Assembly (NCBI RefSeq): GCF_024662235.1
Contig: NZ_CP096276.1
Span: forward strand, 4,526,001-4,590,000
Reading direction: 5' to 3'
Length of the DNA stretch: 64,000 nucleotides
Origin: Pimelobacter simplex
Lineage (GTDB): Bacteria; Actinomycetota; Actinomycetes; Propionibacteriales; Nocardioidaceae
Positions 55,482-63,900 of the stretch are shown piece after piece. The notes below the pieces were generated by a model. The model worked only from the letters and a program-made list of their open reading frames with translations. It was not told the origin of the DNA and made no database searches. Position 1 is the first letter of the stretch; the number at the start of each line of letters is the position of its first letter. The position numbers were made by a program, and so were the translations under genes.

Positions 55482-56067
55482 CCTTGGCCCTCGCTCCGGC
55501 GAGGTAGCGCGTGACATAGGGCCGCACGGGCTGGTCGGCCGCGTCGCCGATCCCGATCAGCACCCGGTAGACGAGTGGGCCGAGGAAGTCGGTGACCGCG
55601 GCGTCGAGGTCCGTGCTCGCCGGCAGGTCGCCGCGGTCGAGGACCCGCTGGAGGACCGGCCGGCCGCTCGCGACGAGCGGGTCGCCGTCGCGCAGGAGCG
55701 CGGCGATCTTGGCGTCGTGCTGGGCCTCGCCGAGCAGCGCGCGGTAGGCGAGGCCGGCGTGGGCGGAGCCGAGGAAGGCCAGGACGGCGCTCGCGTAGGC
55801 GCTGAGCTCGGCGGCGGAGCTGCGCCCGGGCGGCGTGCGCAGCTCCCCCGCGGCGTCGTGGGTGGTGGCTTCGAGCAGGATCTCGGCCTTGGACGACCAC
55901 CAGCGGTAGACGGTCTGCTTGCCCACGCCCGCCCGGGCGGCGATGCCGGTCATCGTCATCGCGGCGTAGCCCACCTCGACGAGGAGGTCGTCGACGGCGT
56001 GGAGCACGGCGGTACGGGCCGCCTCGCTGCGGGGGCGACCGAGGGCCGGGGGCAGCGGACTGCTCAT
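55465..56067 (-). CDS. TetR family repressor of the MFS exporter
   Basis: This 200-residue regulator has a TetR helix-turn-helix (residues about 12-60: AVDDLLVEVGYAAMTMTG, RAGVGKQTVYRWWSSK) with the TetR_C_16/AcrR-like ligand domain after it. It follows the MFS gene by 10 bp on the same strand. TAGGAT, which contains the MFS stop codon, lies 7 nt before its ATG, so it may also have its own leaderless promoter. Two matching operators upstream of the MFS gene are its likely targets. Confidence 0.88.
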   Translation of the reverse strand: MSSPLPPALGRPRSEAARTAVLHAVDDLLVEVGYAAMTMTGIAARAGVGKQTVYRWWSSKAEILLEATTHDAAGELRTPPGRSSAAELSAYASAVLAFLGSAHAGLAYRALLGEAQHDAKIAALLRDGDPLVASGRPVLQRVLDRGDLPASTDLDAAVTDFLGPLVYRVLIGIGDAADQPVRPYVTRYLAGARAKVSGSR

Positions 56068-56074
56068 GCGCGCG

Positions 56075-56080
56075 ATCCTA
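56075..56080 (-). promoter_or_regulatory. Leaderless -10 element TAGGAT overlapping the MFS stop
   Basis: TAGGAT on the minus strand ends 7 nt before ATG 56067; its first three bases are the stop codon of the MFS gene. Confidence 0.5.
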
Positions 56081-57277
56081 GGCGGCGAGGGCCACGGGAC
56101 GGCGGGCGCTGCGGAGGGTGAGCGCGCCGACCACGGCGACGAGCACCGCGGCGGCGGCGACGAAGACCAGTCCGGCGTCGCGCAGCCCGATGGCGCTCGC
56201 GAGCAGGCCGACACCGATCGCCGGGACCGCGAGCATCAGGTAGAGCCCGGCGAAGAAGGACGACGACACCGCCCCGCGGCTGGCCGGCTCGGCCTGCTCC
56301 ACGGTGAGCGCGAGGCCGGCGTTGAGGCACAGCCCGCTCGCGAGGCCGAGGACCGCGGCGGCCACCAGCAGGGGGACGAGCAGGACGGCGGCGAGGGCGA
56401 GCGCCAGCGTGGCGGCGGCGACCACGAGTCCGGTGCAGCCGACGACGATCGCCGTGCGCGGGCCGGTGCCGCGGGCGGCGAGCTGGCCGAGCGCCATCCC
56501 GCCGAAGGCGAGGAAGACGACGAAGCCGGCGAGCGCGTGGCTGTCGTGGTGCAGCGAGCGGGCCAGGAAGAGCGACGAGACCGCGGTCAGCACGCCGATG
56601 GCGGCGAAGCCGCTGCCGGCGGCGAGCACCGCGCGGACGAAGGCGCCGCGGATCTCGGCCGGGACGGACAGGCGCTGGAAGCGCACGCTGACCCGGCCGG
56701 TGCGCTCCGGCGCCGGGACGAAGGCGTACAGGCCGGCCGCGGCGACGACGGCGAGGGCGAGGTGCACGCCGTAGGGGACGACGAGGGGCGCGCCCGCGAG
56801 CTCGGCGACGATTCCGGCGAGGAGCGTGCCGACCGCGAGGCCGCCGGCGTTGGCGCCCACGGCGAGCGCCCCGGCCGTCGTACGGCGCTCGGGGGCGAAG
56901 GCGTCGATGAGGGCGGCGGTGCCGGTCCCGCTCATCAGTCCGGCCGCGAGACCCGAGACGACGCGGGCCACGACGAGCAGCGGGAGCGAGGGCGGCAGCA
57001 GGAAGAGGACGGCGCTCAGACCGGCGAGGGTGGTCGCGGCGACGAGGACGGGACGCCGGCCGACCTGGTCGGAGAGCCGGCCGAAGCAGAGCAGGGCGCC
57101 GACGACACCGAGGGCGTAGACCGCGAACAGGATCGTGACGGTGAGCTCGGAGAAGTCGAGGCGCGCGGAGTAGATCGCGTAGAGCGGCGTCGGGAGCGTC
57201 GTACCGAGCATGGTGACGAGGAAGGCGAACGCGATCGCGGCGATCGCGGGAGGGGACACGGGCTGGGGCGGGTTCAT
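56078..57277 (-). CDS. MFS drug/metabolite exporter
   Basis: This 399-residue transporter has 12 predicted helices. MFS motif A lies between helices 2 and 3 (GRLSDQVGRRPVLVAAT), and SGLAAGLMSGTGTAALID belongs to the helix 4-5 region of the DHA1 exporters. Substrates of such proteins are small toxic or signalling compounds. The gene is controlled by two inverted repeats around its -10 element and is followed by its TetR regulator. Confidence 0.9.
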   Translation of the reverse strand: MNPPQPVSPPAIAAIAFAFLVTMLGTTLPTPLYAIYSARLDFSELTVTILFAVYALGVVGALLCFGRLSDQVGRRPVLVAATTLAGLSAVLFLLPPSLPLLVVARVVSGLAAGLMSGTGTAALIDAFAPERRTTAGALAVGANAGGLAVGTLLAGIVAELAGAPLVVPYGVHLALAVVAAAGLYAFVPAPERTGRVSVRFQRLSVPAEIRGAFVRAVLAAGSGFAAIGVLTAVSSLFLARSLHHDSHALAGFVVFLAFGGMALGQLAARGTGPRTAIVVGCTGLVVAAATLALALAAVLLVPLLVAAAVLGLASGLCLNAGLALTVEQAEPASRGAVSSSFFAGLYLMLAVPAIGVGLLASAIGLRDAGLVFVAAAAVLVAVVGALTLRSARRPVALAA

Positions 57278-57294
57278 GGGGGTCTGCCTTTCAG

Positions 57295-57319
57295 GAAACG
57301 AGACGCTCTGTCTCGTTTC
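57295..57319. promoter_or_regulatory. Operator 1, GAGAC-N5-GTCTC (10-bp arms)
   Basis: GAAACGAGAC and GTCTCGTTTC pair perfectly around GCTCT. It covers the expected transcription start of the MFS gene just downstream of the TAGCGT -10, so a bound repressor blocks initiation. Confidence 0.75.
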
Positions 57320-57322
57320 TCG

Positions 57323-57328
57323 ACGCTA
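57323..57328 (-). promoter_or_regulatory. -10 element TAGCGT for the MFS gene
   Basis: TAGCGT on the minus strand lies between the two operators. The leader would be about 38 nt with AAAGG as the ribosome-binding site. Confidence 0.5.
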
Positions 57329-57336
57329 GCAGAAAC

Positions 57337-57353
57337 CGAGACGGAGCGTCTCG
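57337..57353. promoter_or_regulatory. Operator 2, GAGAC-N5-GTCTC
   Basis: CGAGACG and CGTCTCG flank GAG, sharing the GAGAC-N5-GTCTC core of operator 1. Its centre is 38 bp away, over the -35 region of the MFS promoter and upstream of the divergent kinase gene. Confidence 0.7.
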
Positions 57354-57400
57354 TATTTGTGAGCAGCGGCACCCCGCTCCGCCGGTGCATGATGAGTCCC

Positions 57401-58528
57401 ATGCGGACGGAGCGGCGGTGGCGGCGCGGGCGCGGGCGGCTCGGGAGCGAGGCCGACCGGGCGGCGTTCCGGGCGCTGCACCAGGCGTCCCTGGCCGCAC
57501 CGGCGCTGCGCGAGGGACTGACCACGGCGAGCGCGGAGCGGGCCGTGCGGCACCTGCGCACCCTGCTCGGTACGCCGGCCGTCGCGATCACCGACACCGA
57601 GGCGGTCCTCGCCTGGGACGGGCTCGGCACCCACCACCTCGACCAGGCCCCCGTGGTCGGACTGCTCGCGATCGAGAAGGGGGCGACCCGGACCGTCGAT
57701 CGCAGCCAGCTCGGCTGCTCGGTCGGCGGCTGCCCGATCCGGACCGGTGTGGTGAGCCCGCTGGTGGTGGAGGGGCGGGTGCTCGGGACCGTCCAGGCGT
57801 TCGCGCCGACGCCGACGGCGGGACTGGTCCGGGCGACCGAGGAGGTCGCCGAGTGGGTCTCCGGGCAGCTCGCGCTGGCCGAGCTCGACGCCCACCGCAA
57901 CCGGATGATCGAGGCCGAGGTCCGCGCACTGCGCGCCCAGATCAGTCCGCACTTCGTCTACAACTCGCTCAACGCGATCGCGAGCTTCGTCCGGACCGAT
58001 CCCGACCGGGCGCGCGAGCTGCTGCTGGAGTTCGCGGACTTCACGCGCTACTCCTTCCGGCGGCACGGGGAGTTCACGACGCTGGCCGAGGAGCTGCGCT
58101 CGATCGAGCGCTACCTCCTGCTGGAGCAGGCGCGGTTCGGTGACCGGCTCCAGGTGACGCTCAACGTGGCGCCGGAGGTGCTGCCGGTCGTCGTACCGTT
58201 CCTCTGCATCCAGCCGCTCGTCGAGAACGCCGTCCGGCACGGTCTCGAGAGCATCGAGCAGACCGGCCAGCTGACGATCGTCGCGCACGACCGCGGGCAC
58301 GAGGCGGTGCTGGAGGTCGAGGACAACGGGGTCGGCGAGGACCCCGACAAGGTACGACGCGCGCTCGCCGGCGACGTCGCGCTCGACTCGGTCGGCCTCG
58401 GCAACGTGGACGCACGGCTGCGCGCGACCTTCGGTGACGACTACGGTCTGGTCGTGGAGACCGCTCCGGGGGCCGGGACCAAGGTGATCGTGCGCGTGCC
58501 GAAGTTCGCGCCGGGGGTGAGCGTGTGA
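57401..58528 (+). CDS. LytS-type sensor histidine kinase (cytosolic, GAF-containing)
   Basis: This 375-residue kinase lacks membrane segments. Residues about 30-170 form a GAF-like sensor (VAITDTEAVLAWDG to VEGRVLGTVQAF) with CSVGGCP, two Cys that could bind a metal or cluster. The His_kinase domain has the phosphoacceptor in RAQISPHFVYNSLNAI, and the HATPase has QPLVENAVRHG and DNGVG. This is the LytS/YpdA class. ATGs at 57389 and 57392 are alternatives; the ATG at 57401 has CATGAT 7 nt before it. It is coupled to the LytTR gene by GTGA. Confidence 0.9.
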   Translation: MRTERRWRRGRGRLGSEADRAAFRALHQASLAAPALREGLTTASAERAVRHLRTLLGTPAVAITDTEAVLAWDGLGTHHLDQAPVVGLLAIEKGATRTVDRSQLGCSVGGCPIRTGVVSPLVVEGRVLGTVQAFAPTPTAGLVRATEEVAEWVSGQLALAELDAHRNRMIEAEVRALRAQISPHFVYNSLNAIASFVRTDPDRARELLLEFADFTRYSFRRHGEFTTLAEELRSIERYLLLEQARFGDRLQVTLNVAPEVLPVVVPFLCIQPLVENAVRHGLESIEQTGQLTIVAHDRGHEAVLEVEDNGVGEDPDKVRRALAGDVALDSVGLGNVDARLRATFGDDYGLVVETAPGAGTKVIVRVPKFAPGVSV

Positions 58529-59253
58529 GCGGCCTGCGGGTGCTGGCGATCGACGACGAGCGCCCGGCTCTGGACGAGCTGACCTACCTGCTGCAGGCCG
58601 ACGACCGGGTCGCCGAGGTGGTCGCGTGCCAGTCGGCGACCGACGGGCTGCGGATCCTGCGCGAGCGCGAGGTCGACTGCGTCTTCCTCGACGTCCAGAT
58701 GCCCGGCCTGAGCGGGCTCGAGCTGGCCGAGGTGCTCGGCCGGTTCAAGCAGCCGCCGCCGGTGGTGTTCGTGACCGCGCACGAGCAGCACGCGGTGGAT
58801 GCCTTCGACCTGCACGCGGTCGACTACGTGCTCAAGCCGGTCCGGCCGGAGCGCCTCGCCGAAGCCGTACGACGCGTGCTCGGCGGCACCGCTCCCCCAC
58901 CGCCCGCGAGCGACACCCAGGTCGCGGTGGAGCGCGGCGGCGTCACCCGGTTCGTCGACCGCGGGGACATCACGCACGTGGAGGCGCAGGGCGACTACGC
59001 CCGGCTGCACACCGCCAACGGCGAGGCGTACCTGGTCCGGGTGCCACTGACGACGCTGGAGGAGGAGTGGGCCGAGGCCGGGTTCCACCGGATCCACCGC
59101 TCGTTGCTGGTCGCCCTCGCCCACGTCACCGAGGTCCGCACCGAGGCCGGGCGCACCTCGGTACGGATCGGGGCGACCGAGCTGCCCGTCAGCCGGCGGC
59201 ACACCCGCGGGCTGCGCGACGTCCTGGTCCGGCGGGCGCGCGCGGGCTCATGA
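58525..59253 (+). CDS. LytTR-family response regulator
   Basis: This 242-residue regulator has a receiver domain with Asp-Asp-Glu (IDDERPA), phosphoacceptor in VFLDVQMPGLSG and Lys in YVLKPV, followed by a LytTR DNA-binding domain (DITHVEAQGDYARLHT to FHRIHRSLLVAL). Such YpdB/BtsR-type regulators control carboxylate or pyruvate/acetate transporters encoded next to them, matching the symporter downstream. It overlaps the kinase and the next gene by 4 bp each. Confidence 0.92.
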   Translation: MSGLRVLAIDDERPALDELTYLLQADDRVAEVVACQSATDGLRILREREVDCVFLDVQMPGLSGLELAEVLGRFKQPPPVVFVTAHEQHAVDAFDLHAVDYVLKPVRPERLAEAVRRVLGGTAPPPPASDTQVAVERGGVTRFVDRGDITHVEAQGDYARLHTANGEAYLVRVPLTTLEEEWAEAGFHRIHRSLLVALAHVTEVRTEAGRTSVRIGATELPVSRRHTRGLRDVLVRRARAGS

Positions 59254-59624
59254 CCGAGCGGGTACGGGTCACCGGGCCGCCGCGGCACACCGCCGCGGCC
59301 GCGGGCCGACCCGCGAGCCGGCTCGGCGACGTCCACGAGCAGACCGCGCTGGGCGACGTCTACCTGCGCTCGCTGCTGCGCGAGCAGCTCGGGCTCGCCG
59401 CCCGGGTGCTCGGCGTCCTCGCGCTCACCCTCGGCGTCCTGCCGATCGCGTTCCGCCTCGCCCCGGGGCTGGCCGACGCGCACCCACTGGGGATCCCGCT
59501 GCCCTGGCTGTTGCTCGGCGTCCTGGTGCACCCGTTCCTGCTGCTCCTCGCCTGGCGCTACGTGCGCCGGGCCGAGCGCAACGAGCGCGCGTTCGCGGAC
59601 CTCGTCGGGGGCGAGGAGCCGTGA
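59250..59624 (+). CDS. DUF485-like small membrane protein
   Basis: This 124-residue protein has two membrane helices (LGVLALTLGVLPIAFRLAP and LPWLLLGVLVHPFLLLL). Its place directly before an SSS symporter matches the DUF485 (YjcH) partner of ActP, though it lacks an obvious full DUF485 signature. It is ATGA/GTGA-coupled on both sides and is probably a symporter subunit or stability factor. Confidence 0.7.
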   Translation: MTERVRVTGPPRHTAAAAGRPASRLGDVHEQTALGDVYLRSLLREQLGLAARVLGVLALTLGVLPIAFRLAPGLADAHPLGIPLPWLLLGVLVHPFLLLLAWRYVRRAERNERAFADLVGGEEP

Positions 59625-61132
59625 GCTCGGCCGCCGTACCGGGGCTGGTCGCGGTCGTCCTGGTGACGCTGGTGACCCTGGCGATCGGCATCTGGGGGCT
59701 CAAGGTCTCGCGCACGACGAGCGACTTCTTCGTGGCCTCGCGGACCGTGCGGCCGGGGCTCAACGCGTCGGCCATCGGCGGGGAGTACCTCTCCGCGGCG
59801 TCCTTCCTCGGCATCGCCGGGCTGCTGCTCGTCGGCGGGGCGGACATGCTCTGGTACCCCGTCGGGTGGACCGCCGGCTACCTCGTGCTCCTCGTCTTGG
59901 TGGCGGCGCCGCTGCGCCGCTCGGGGGCGTACACGCTGCCCGACTTCGCCGAGGCGCGGCTCGGCTCACGCACCGTCCGCGCCGCCTGCTCGCTGCTCGT
60001 GGTCGGCATCGGCTGGCTCTACCTGATCCCCCAGTTCGAGGGCGCCGGCCTGACCCTGCGCACCGCGATCGGCGCGCCCGAGTGGGCCGGCCCGGTCGTC
60101 GTCGGCGGGGTCGTGCTCGCCAACGTGACCGCCGGCGGGATGCGCTCGGTGACCTTCGTCCAGGCGTTCCAGTACTGGCTCAAGCTGACCGCGATCCTGG
60201 TGCCGGTCGCCGTCCTGCTCGTGGTGTGGTGGGGCGACGGGCGGCCGAGCAGTCCGGCGGGCGCCGACGGCTGGTCGATCCCGGTCGCGGGGGACGGCGG
60301 GATCGGGCTGTACACGACGTACTCGCTGATCGCGGGGCTGTTCCTCGGCACGATGGGCCTGCCGCACGTGGTCGTGCGCTTCTACACCAACCCCGACGGC
60401 CGCGCGGCCCGCCGGACCACGGTCGTCGTCCTGGCGCTGCTGGGGCTGTTCTACCTCTGGCCGCCGGTCTACGCCGCCCTCGGCCGCGTGTACGCCGGCC
60501 GGCTGGTCGACGAGGGACGCTCCGACGTCCTCGTGCTCGAGCTGCCGCGCCTGATGCTCGGCGGCCTCGGCGGCGACCTGCTGACCGGCCTGGTCACGGC
60601 GGGCGCGTTCGCCGCGTTCCTGTCGACCTCGTCGGGACTCGCGATCGCCGTCTCCGGCGTGCTCACCCAGGACGTCACCACGCGCCTGGTCGGCGAGCGG
60701 CGCGGTGGGGTCGCGGCCTTCCGGCTCGCGGCGGTCGTCGCGGTCGTGATCCCCGTCGTCGCGGCCCTGCTGGTGCGCAACGTGGGGGTGGCGCAGTCGG
60801 TGGGCCTGGCGTTCGCGGTGGCCGCGTCGACGTTCTGCCCGCTGCTGGTGCTCGGCATCTGGTGGCGGCGGCTGACCGACGCCGGTGCGCTGGCCGGGCT
60901 CGCCGCCGGCGGGCTCGGCGCGGGCGGGGCGGCGATCGCGACGCTGGCCGGCTATGCGCCGGGGGGATGGACCGGGGCGCTGCTCGCGCAGCCGGCGGCG
61001 TGGAGCGTGCCGCTCGCCGTACTGGTGATGGTGGGGGTGTCGCTGGGGACGGCGAGCCGGGAGCCGGTGCATGCGCGGCGGTTCCTGGTGCGGTTGCACA
61101 CGCCGGAGACGTTGGGGGCGGACCGGGGGTGA
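59621..61132 (+). CDS. SSS-family cation:carboxylate (acetate-type) symporter
   Basis: This 503-residue transporter has about 13 helices. SDFFVASRTVRPGLNASAIGGEYLSAAS is the helix 1-2 region of ActP-like members, and GLFLGTMGLPHVVVRFYTNPD is a close ActP/MctC marker. It probably imports acetate, propionate or pyruvate with Na+ or H+. It ends a four-gene operon with LytS, LytTR and the DUF485-like gene, so uptake should respond to the signal sensed by the kinase. Confidence 0.92.
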   Translation: MSSAAVPGLVAVVLVTLVTLAIGIWGLKVSRTTSDFFVASRTVRPGLNASAIGGEYLSAASFLGIAGLLLVGGADMLWYPVGWTAGYLVLLVLVAAPLRRSGAYTLPDFAEARLGSRTVRAACSLLVVGIGWLYLIPQFEGAGLTLRTAIGAPEWAGPVVVGGVVLANVTAGGMRSVTFVQAFQYWLKLTAILVPVAVLLVVWWGDGRPSSPAGADGWSIPVAGDGGIGLYTTYSLIAGLFLGTMGLPHVVVRFYTNPDGRAARRTTVVVLALLGLFYLWPPVYAALGRVYAGRLVDEGRSDVLVLELPRLMLGGLGGDLLTGLVTAGAFAAFLSTSSGLAIAVSGVLTQDVTTRLVGERRGGVAAFRLAAVVAVVIPVVAALLVRNVGVAQSVGLAFAVAASTFCPLLVLGIWWRRLTDAGALAGLAAGGLGAGGAAIATLAGYAPGGWTGALLAQPAAWSVPLAVLVMVGVSLGTASREPVHARRFLVRLHTPETLGADRG

Positions 61133-61238
61133 CGGCGCTCGCCGGCTGATCTGCGTAAGGACGCGCGTGGTTCTGCGTCCCTCCAGTGGCCCCGGCGCCG
61201 AGGCCGTCCCTCCCGGACAGGCAGCGCACCACGGAGCT

Positions 61239-61279
61239 GCTGAGCGGCTGCGCGTCCCCACGGCGCGCAGCCGCTCAGC
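61239..61279 (+). terminator. 15-bp perfect hairpin terminator
   Basis: GCTGAGCGGCTGCGC and GCGCAGCCGCTCAGC pair around an 11-nt loop in the 235-bp gap after the symporter gene. It is the strongest hairpin in that gap and should end the four-gene operon. The remainder of the gap holds only the promoter of the next gene. Confidence 0.75.
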
Positions 61280-61355
61280 GAACGGACCAGCAGGTGATCG
61301 ACGGCGGCTTGGGGGATTTCCCACCGAAGCCGCCCATTGCCCCTTCTTGTCCCCC

Positions 61356-61361
61356 TACGGT
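61356..61361 (+). promoter_or_regulatory. Leaderless -10 element TACGGT
   Basis: TACGGT ends 6 nt before ATG 61368. Confidence 0.55.
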
Positions 61362-61367
61362 GTCGCG

Positions 61368-63029
61368 ATGAGCTCCCTCGGCGACGTCCTTCCTGCCGTC
61401 CCGCCCGCAGCACGACCGTCGCGTCGCCGCCGCCGGACGGCGCTGCTCGCGGCGGGCGCCGTGGGCGCCGTCGCGGTGGTCGGGGGCGGAGCCTGGGCCT
61501 GGCGGGAGTGGTTCGCCCAGGGGCCGCAGGCGGCCGAGGCGCTGCCCGCCGACACCGTGGCGTACGTCGCGGTGGATCTCGACCCTCCGGGCGGGCAGAA
61601 GGTGGCGGCGTACGACACCTTGCGGCGGTTCCCGAGCCTGAAGAAGCACCTCGGGCTGGCGAGCCAGGACGATCTACGACGCTCGCTCGTCGAGCAGGTG
61701 ATCGACGACAACGGCTGCGGCCTCGGGTTCGACGACTTCGACGGGTGGGCGGGCGACCGGGCGGCGCTGGCCGTCGTACCCCAGGACGAGCTGGAGCCGG
61801 TCGTCGTCGTCCAGGCGGGCGATGCCGACGAGGCGCGCACCGGGCTGGCGAAGGCGCTCGCGGGGTGCGAGGACGAGGTCGGCTTCGCGACCGGGGACGG
61901 TTGGGTGGTGCTGGCCCGCACCGAGACGGTGGCGCGCCAGGTGCTGGCCGACGGCCGGAAGGCGCGGCTGGCCGAGGACCGCACGTTCCGCGACCTGACC
62001 GGCGCCGCGGGCGACCCGGGCGTGGTGACGCTCTACGCGTCCCCGGAGGCGGGTCAGGCCGTGCTCGCCGAGATCGCGGAGGATCCGTTCTTCGCGCTGT
62101 TCGCGTTCGGGAGCCTCGGCCAGGTCGATCCGATCAGCTCACTGCTGGCGTTCGCCTCGTTCCTCTCCTTCGACCTGGAGGAGGCGGACGACCACGCGTT
62201 CGAGACCGAGGACGACTTCGAGGACGACTACGAGGAGAGCTACCTGGACGACCTGGTCCCCGAGGAGCTGCGCAAGCAGCTGGCAGCCTTCGCCGGGCTG
62301 GGCGGCGTGGCGCGCTTCGAGGACGGGACGCTGGAGCTGGAGGTCGTGGCCGACCCTGCACTGCCCAGCTCAGCCGTCCGGTACGACGGCCGCGACGCTC
62401 TCGCCGCCGTGCGCGAGCTGCCGGCGGGTGTCGCGCTGGCGTTCGGCGGCGGGTTCGCCGACGGCTGGGCCGAGAAGGCGGTCCAGGAGAACTCCGGCGT
62501 CACCTCCGCGAAGGCGTTCGAGAAGGCGACGGGGCTCGGGCCCGCCGACCTCGCGGCGCTGGGCGGCGACCGGGTGGCGTTCGTCGCCGCGGCCGACTTC
62601 GTCGCGCGGCTCGACTCCGGCGGCCCCCGCGAAGCCCCGCTGGCCGCCCGGGTGACCGGCGATCCCGAGACGATCGAGGCGGCCCTCGCGAAGCTGCGCA
62701 CGGGCATCGGCCCCGAGGTGGCGCCGTTCCTCGCGTCGCGGCGGGTCGACGGCGGCGTGCTCATCGGGCCGAGCGCGGCGTTCCTCGACGAGCTGGCACG
62801 TCCGCAGGCGAACCTCGGCGACGACGAGCGCTTCCAGCGGGTGCTCCCGGACGCCGCGGAGGCGACCACGCTGACCTACGTCGACTTCGACGCGGGTGAC
62901 TGGCTGGTCGACTTCGCCGAGGGCGACCTGCGCGCCACCGACATCGCCCCGCTCGACTCCGCCGGGCTCCTCGTCGCCGACGACGGCGACCGGCAGCGAC
63001 TGGTGCTGCGGGTCGCCTTCGACGAGTAG
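61368..63029 (+). CDS. DUF3352 membrane-anchored protein
   Basis: This 553-residue protein has a short cytosolic tail with RPSRRRRRT, one membrane segment (ALLAAGAVGAVAVVGGGAWAW) and a large external domain. The region LPADTVAYVAVDLDPPGGQK is the DUF3352 hallmark and is followed by repeated VVVVQAGDADEARTGLAKAL-type units. An acidic stretch (EDDFEDDYEESYLDD) near residue 285 may bind cations. The function of this actinobacterial family is not established. Confidence 0.85.
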   Translation: MSSLGDVLPAVPPAARPSRRRRRTALLAAGAVGAVAVVGGGAWAWREWFAQGPQAAEALPADTVAYVAVDLDPPGGQKVAAYDTLRRFPSLKKHLGLASQDDLRRSLVEQVIDDNGCGLGFDDFDGWAGDRAALAVVPQDELEPVVVVQAGDADEARTGLAKALAGCEDEVGFATGDGWVVLARTETVARQVLADGRKARLAEDRTFRDLTGAAGDPGVVTLYASPEAGQAVLAEIAEDPFFALFAFGSLGQVDPISSLLAFASFLSFDLEEADDHAFETEDDFEDDYEESYLDDLVPEELRKQLAAFAGLGGVARFEDGTLELEVVADPALPSSAVRYDGRDALAAVRELPAGVALAFGGGFADGWAEKAVQENSGVTSAKAFEKATGLGPADLAALGGDRVAFVAAADFVARLDSGGPREAPLAARVTGDPETIEAALAKLRTGIGPEVAPFLASRRVDGGVLIGPSAAFLDELARPQANLGDDERFQRVLPDAAEATTLTYVDFDAGDWLVDFAEGDLRATDIAPLDSAGLLVADDGDRQRLVLRVAFDE

Positions 63030-63057
63030 CCCGGCGCCGACCGCCCAGCCGACGAGG

Positions 63058-63873
63058 TCAGCCGGTGAACTCGGCCGGGTGCGGCCCCACCCGCCCGTCC
63101 CGCTCCAGCCCGTCGACGGCGGCCAGGTCCGCCGCGGTCAGTTCGAAGCCGTCGAGGTCGAGGTTGGCCGCGATCCGGGACGGGGTGACCGACTTGGGGA
63201 TGACGACGCGGCCCTGCTGGAGGTGCCAGCGCAGGATCACCTGGGCGGGCGTGCGGCCGAGGCGCTCGGCGATGGTGGTGATGGTCGGGTCGGTGAGGAG
63301 GGCGCCCTGGGCGAGGGGGCTCCAGGCCTCGGTGACGATGCCGAGGGCGGCGTCGGCGGCGAGGATGTCGCGCTGCTGGAGGGCGGGGTGGAGCTCGACC
63401 TGGTTGACGGCGGGGACGGTGCCGCCGAGGCCGGCGACCCGGTGCAGGTGGTCGGGCAGGAAGTTCGAGACGCCGATGGCGCGGACCCGGCCGGCGGCGT
63501 ACAGCTCCTCGAGGCCGGTCCAGGCGTCGAGGTAGCGGTCGTTCGCGGGGGCCGGCCAGTGGATCAGGTAGAGGTCGGCGTGGTCGAGGCCGAGGCGCTC
63601 CAGGCTGGCGTCGTAGGCGGCGACGGCGGAGCCGTGGTCGCTGTTCCAGAGCTTGGTGGTGACGAACAGCTCGTCGCGGGCGAGGCCGGAGGCGGCGAGG
63701 GCGCGGCCGACGCCCTCCTCGTTGCCGTAGATCGAGGCGGTGTCGATGCTGCGGTAGCCGACCTCGAGGGCGGCGCTGACGGCCGCCTCGGTCTCGTCGT
63801 TCGGGACCTGGAAGACGCCGAAGCCGACCTGCGGCATGACGACTCCGTTGTTGAGCGTGACCTGCATCTGCAT
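63058..63873 (-). CDS. Aldo/keto reductase (AKR5-like)
   Basis: This 271-residue NADPH-dependent reductase has the catalytic tetrad Asp44, Tyr49 (DTASIYGNE), Lys74 (TTKLWN) and His105 (LIHWP). The cofactor loop is IPKSVTPSRIAANLD. Its length and the VIPKS segment fit the AKR5 2,5-diketo-D-gluconate/methylglyoxal reductases. AGGAGGATCCC precedes the ATG. The partial membrane protein gene upstream on the same strand may be cotranscribed. Confidence 0.92.
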   Translation of the reverse strand: MQMQVTLNNGVVMPQVGFGVFQVPNDETEAAVSAALEVGYRSIDTASIYGNEEGVGRALAASGLARDELFVTTKLWNSDHGSAVAAYDASLERLGLDHADLYLIHWPAPANDRYLDAWTGLEELYAAGRVRAIGVSNFLPDHLHRVAGLGGTVPAVNQVELHPALQQRDILAADAALGIVTEAWSPLAQGALLTDPTITTIAERLGRTPAQVILRWHLQQGRVVIPKSVTPSRIAANLDLDGFELTAADLAAVDGLERDGRVGPHPAEFTG

Positions 63874-63900
63874 GGGATCCTCCTGGGGTACGGGGTGGGT

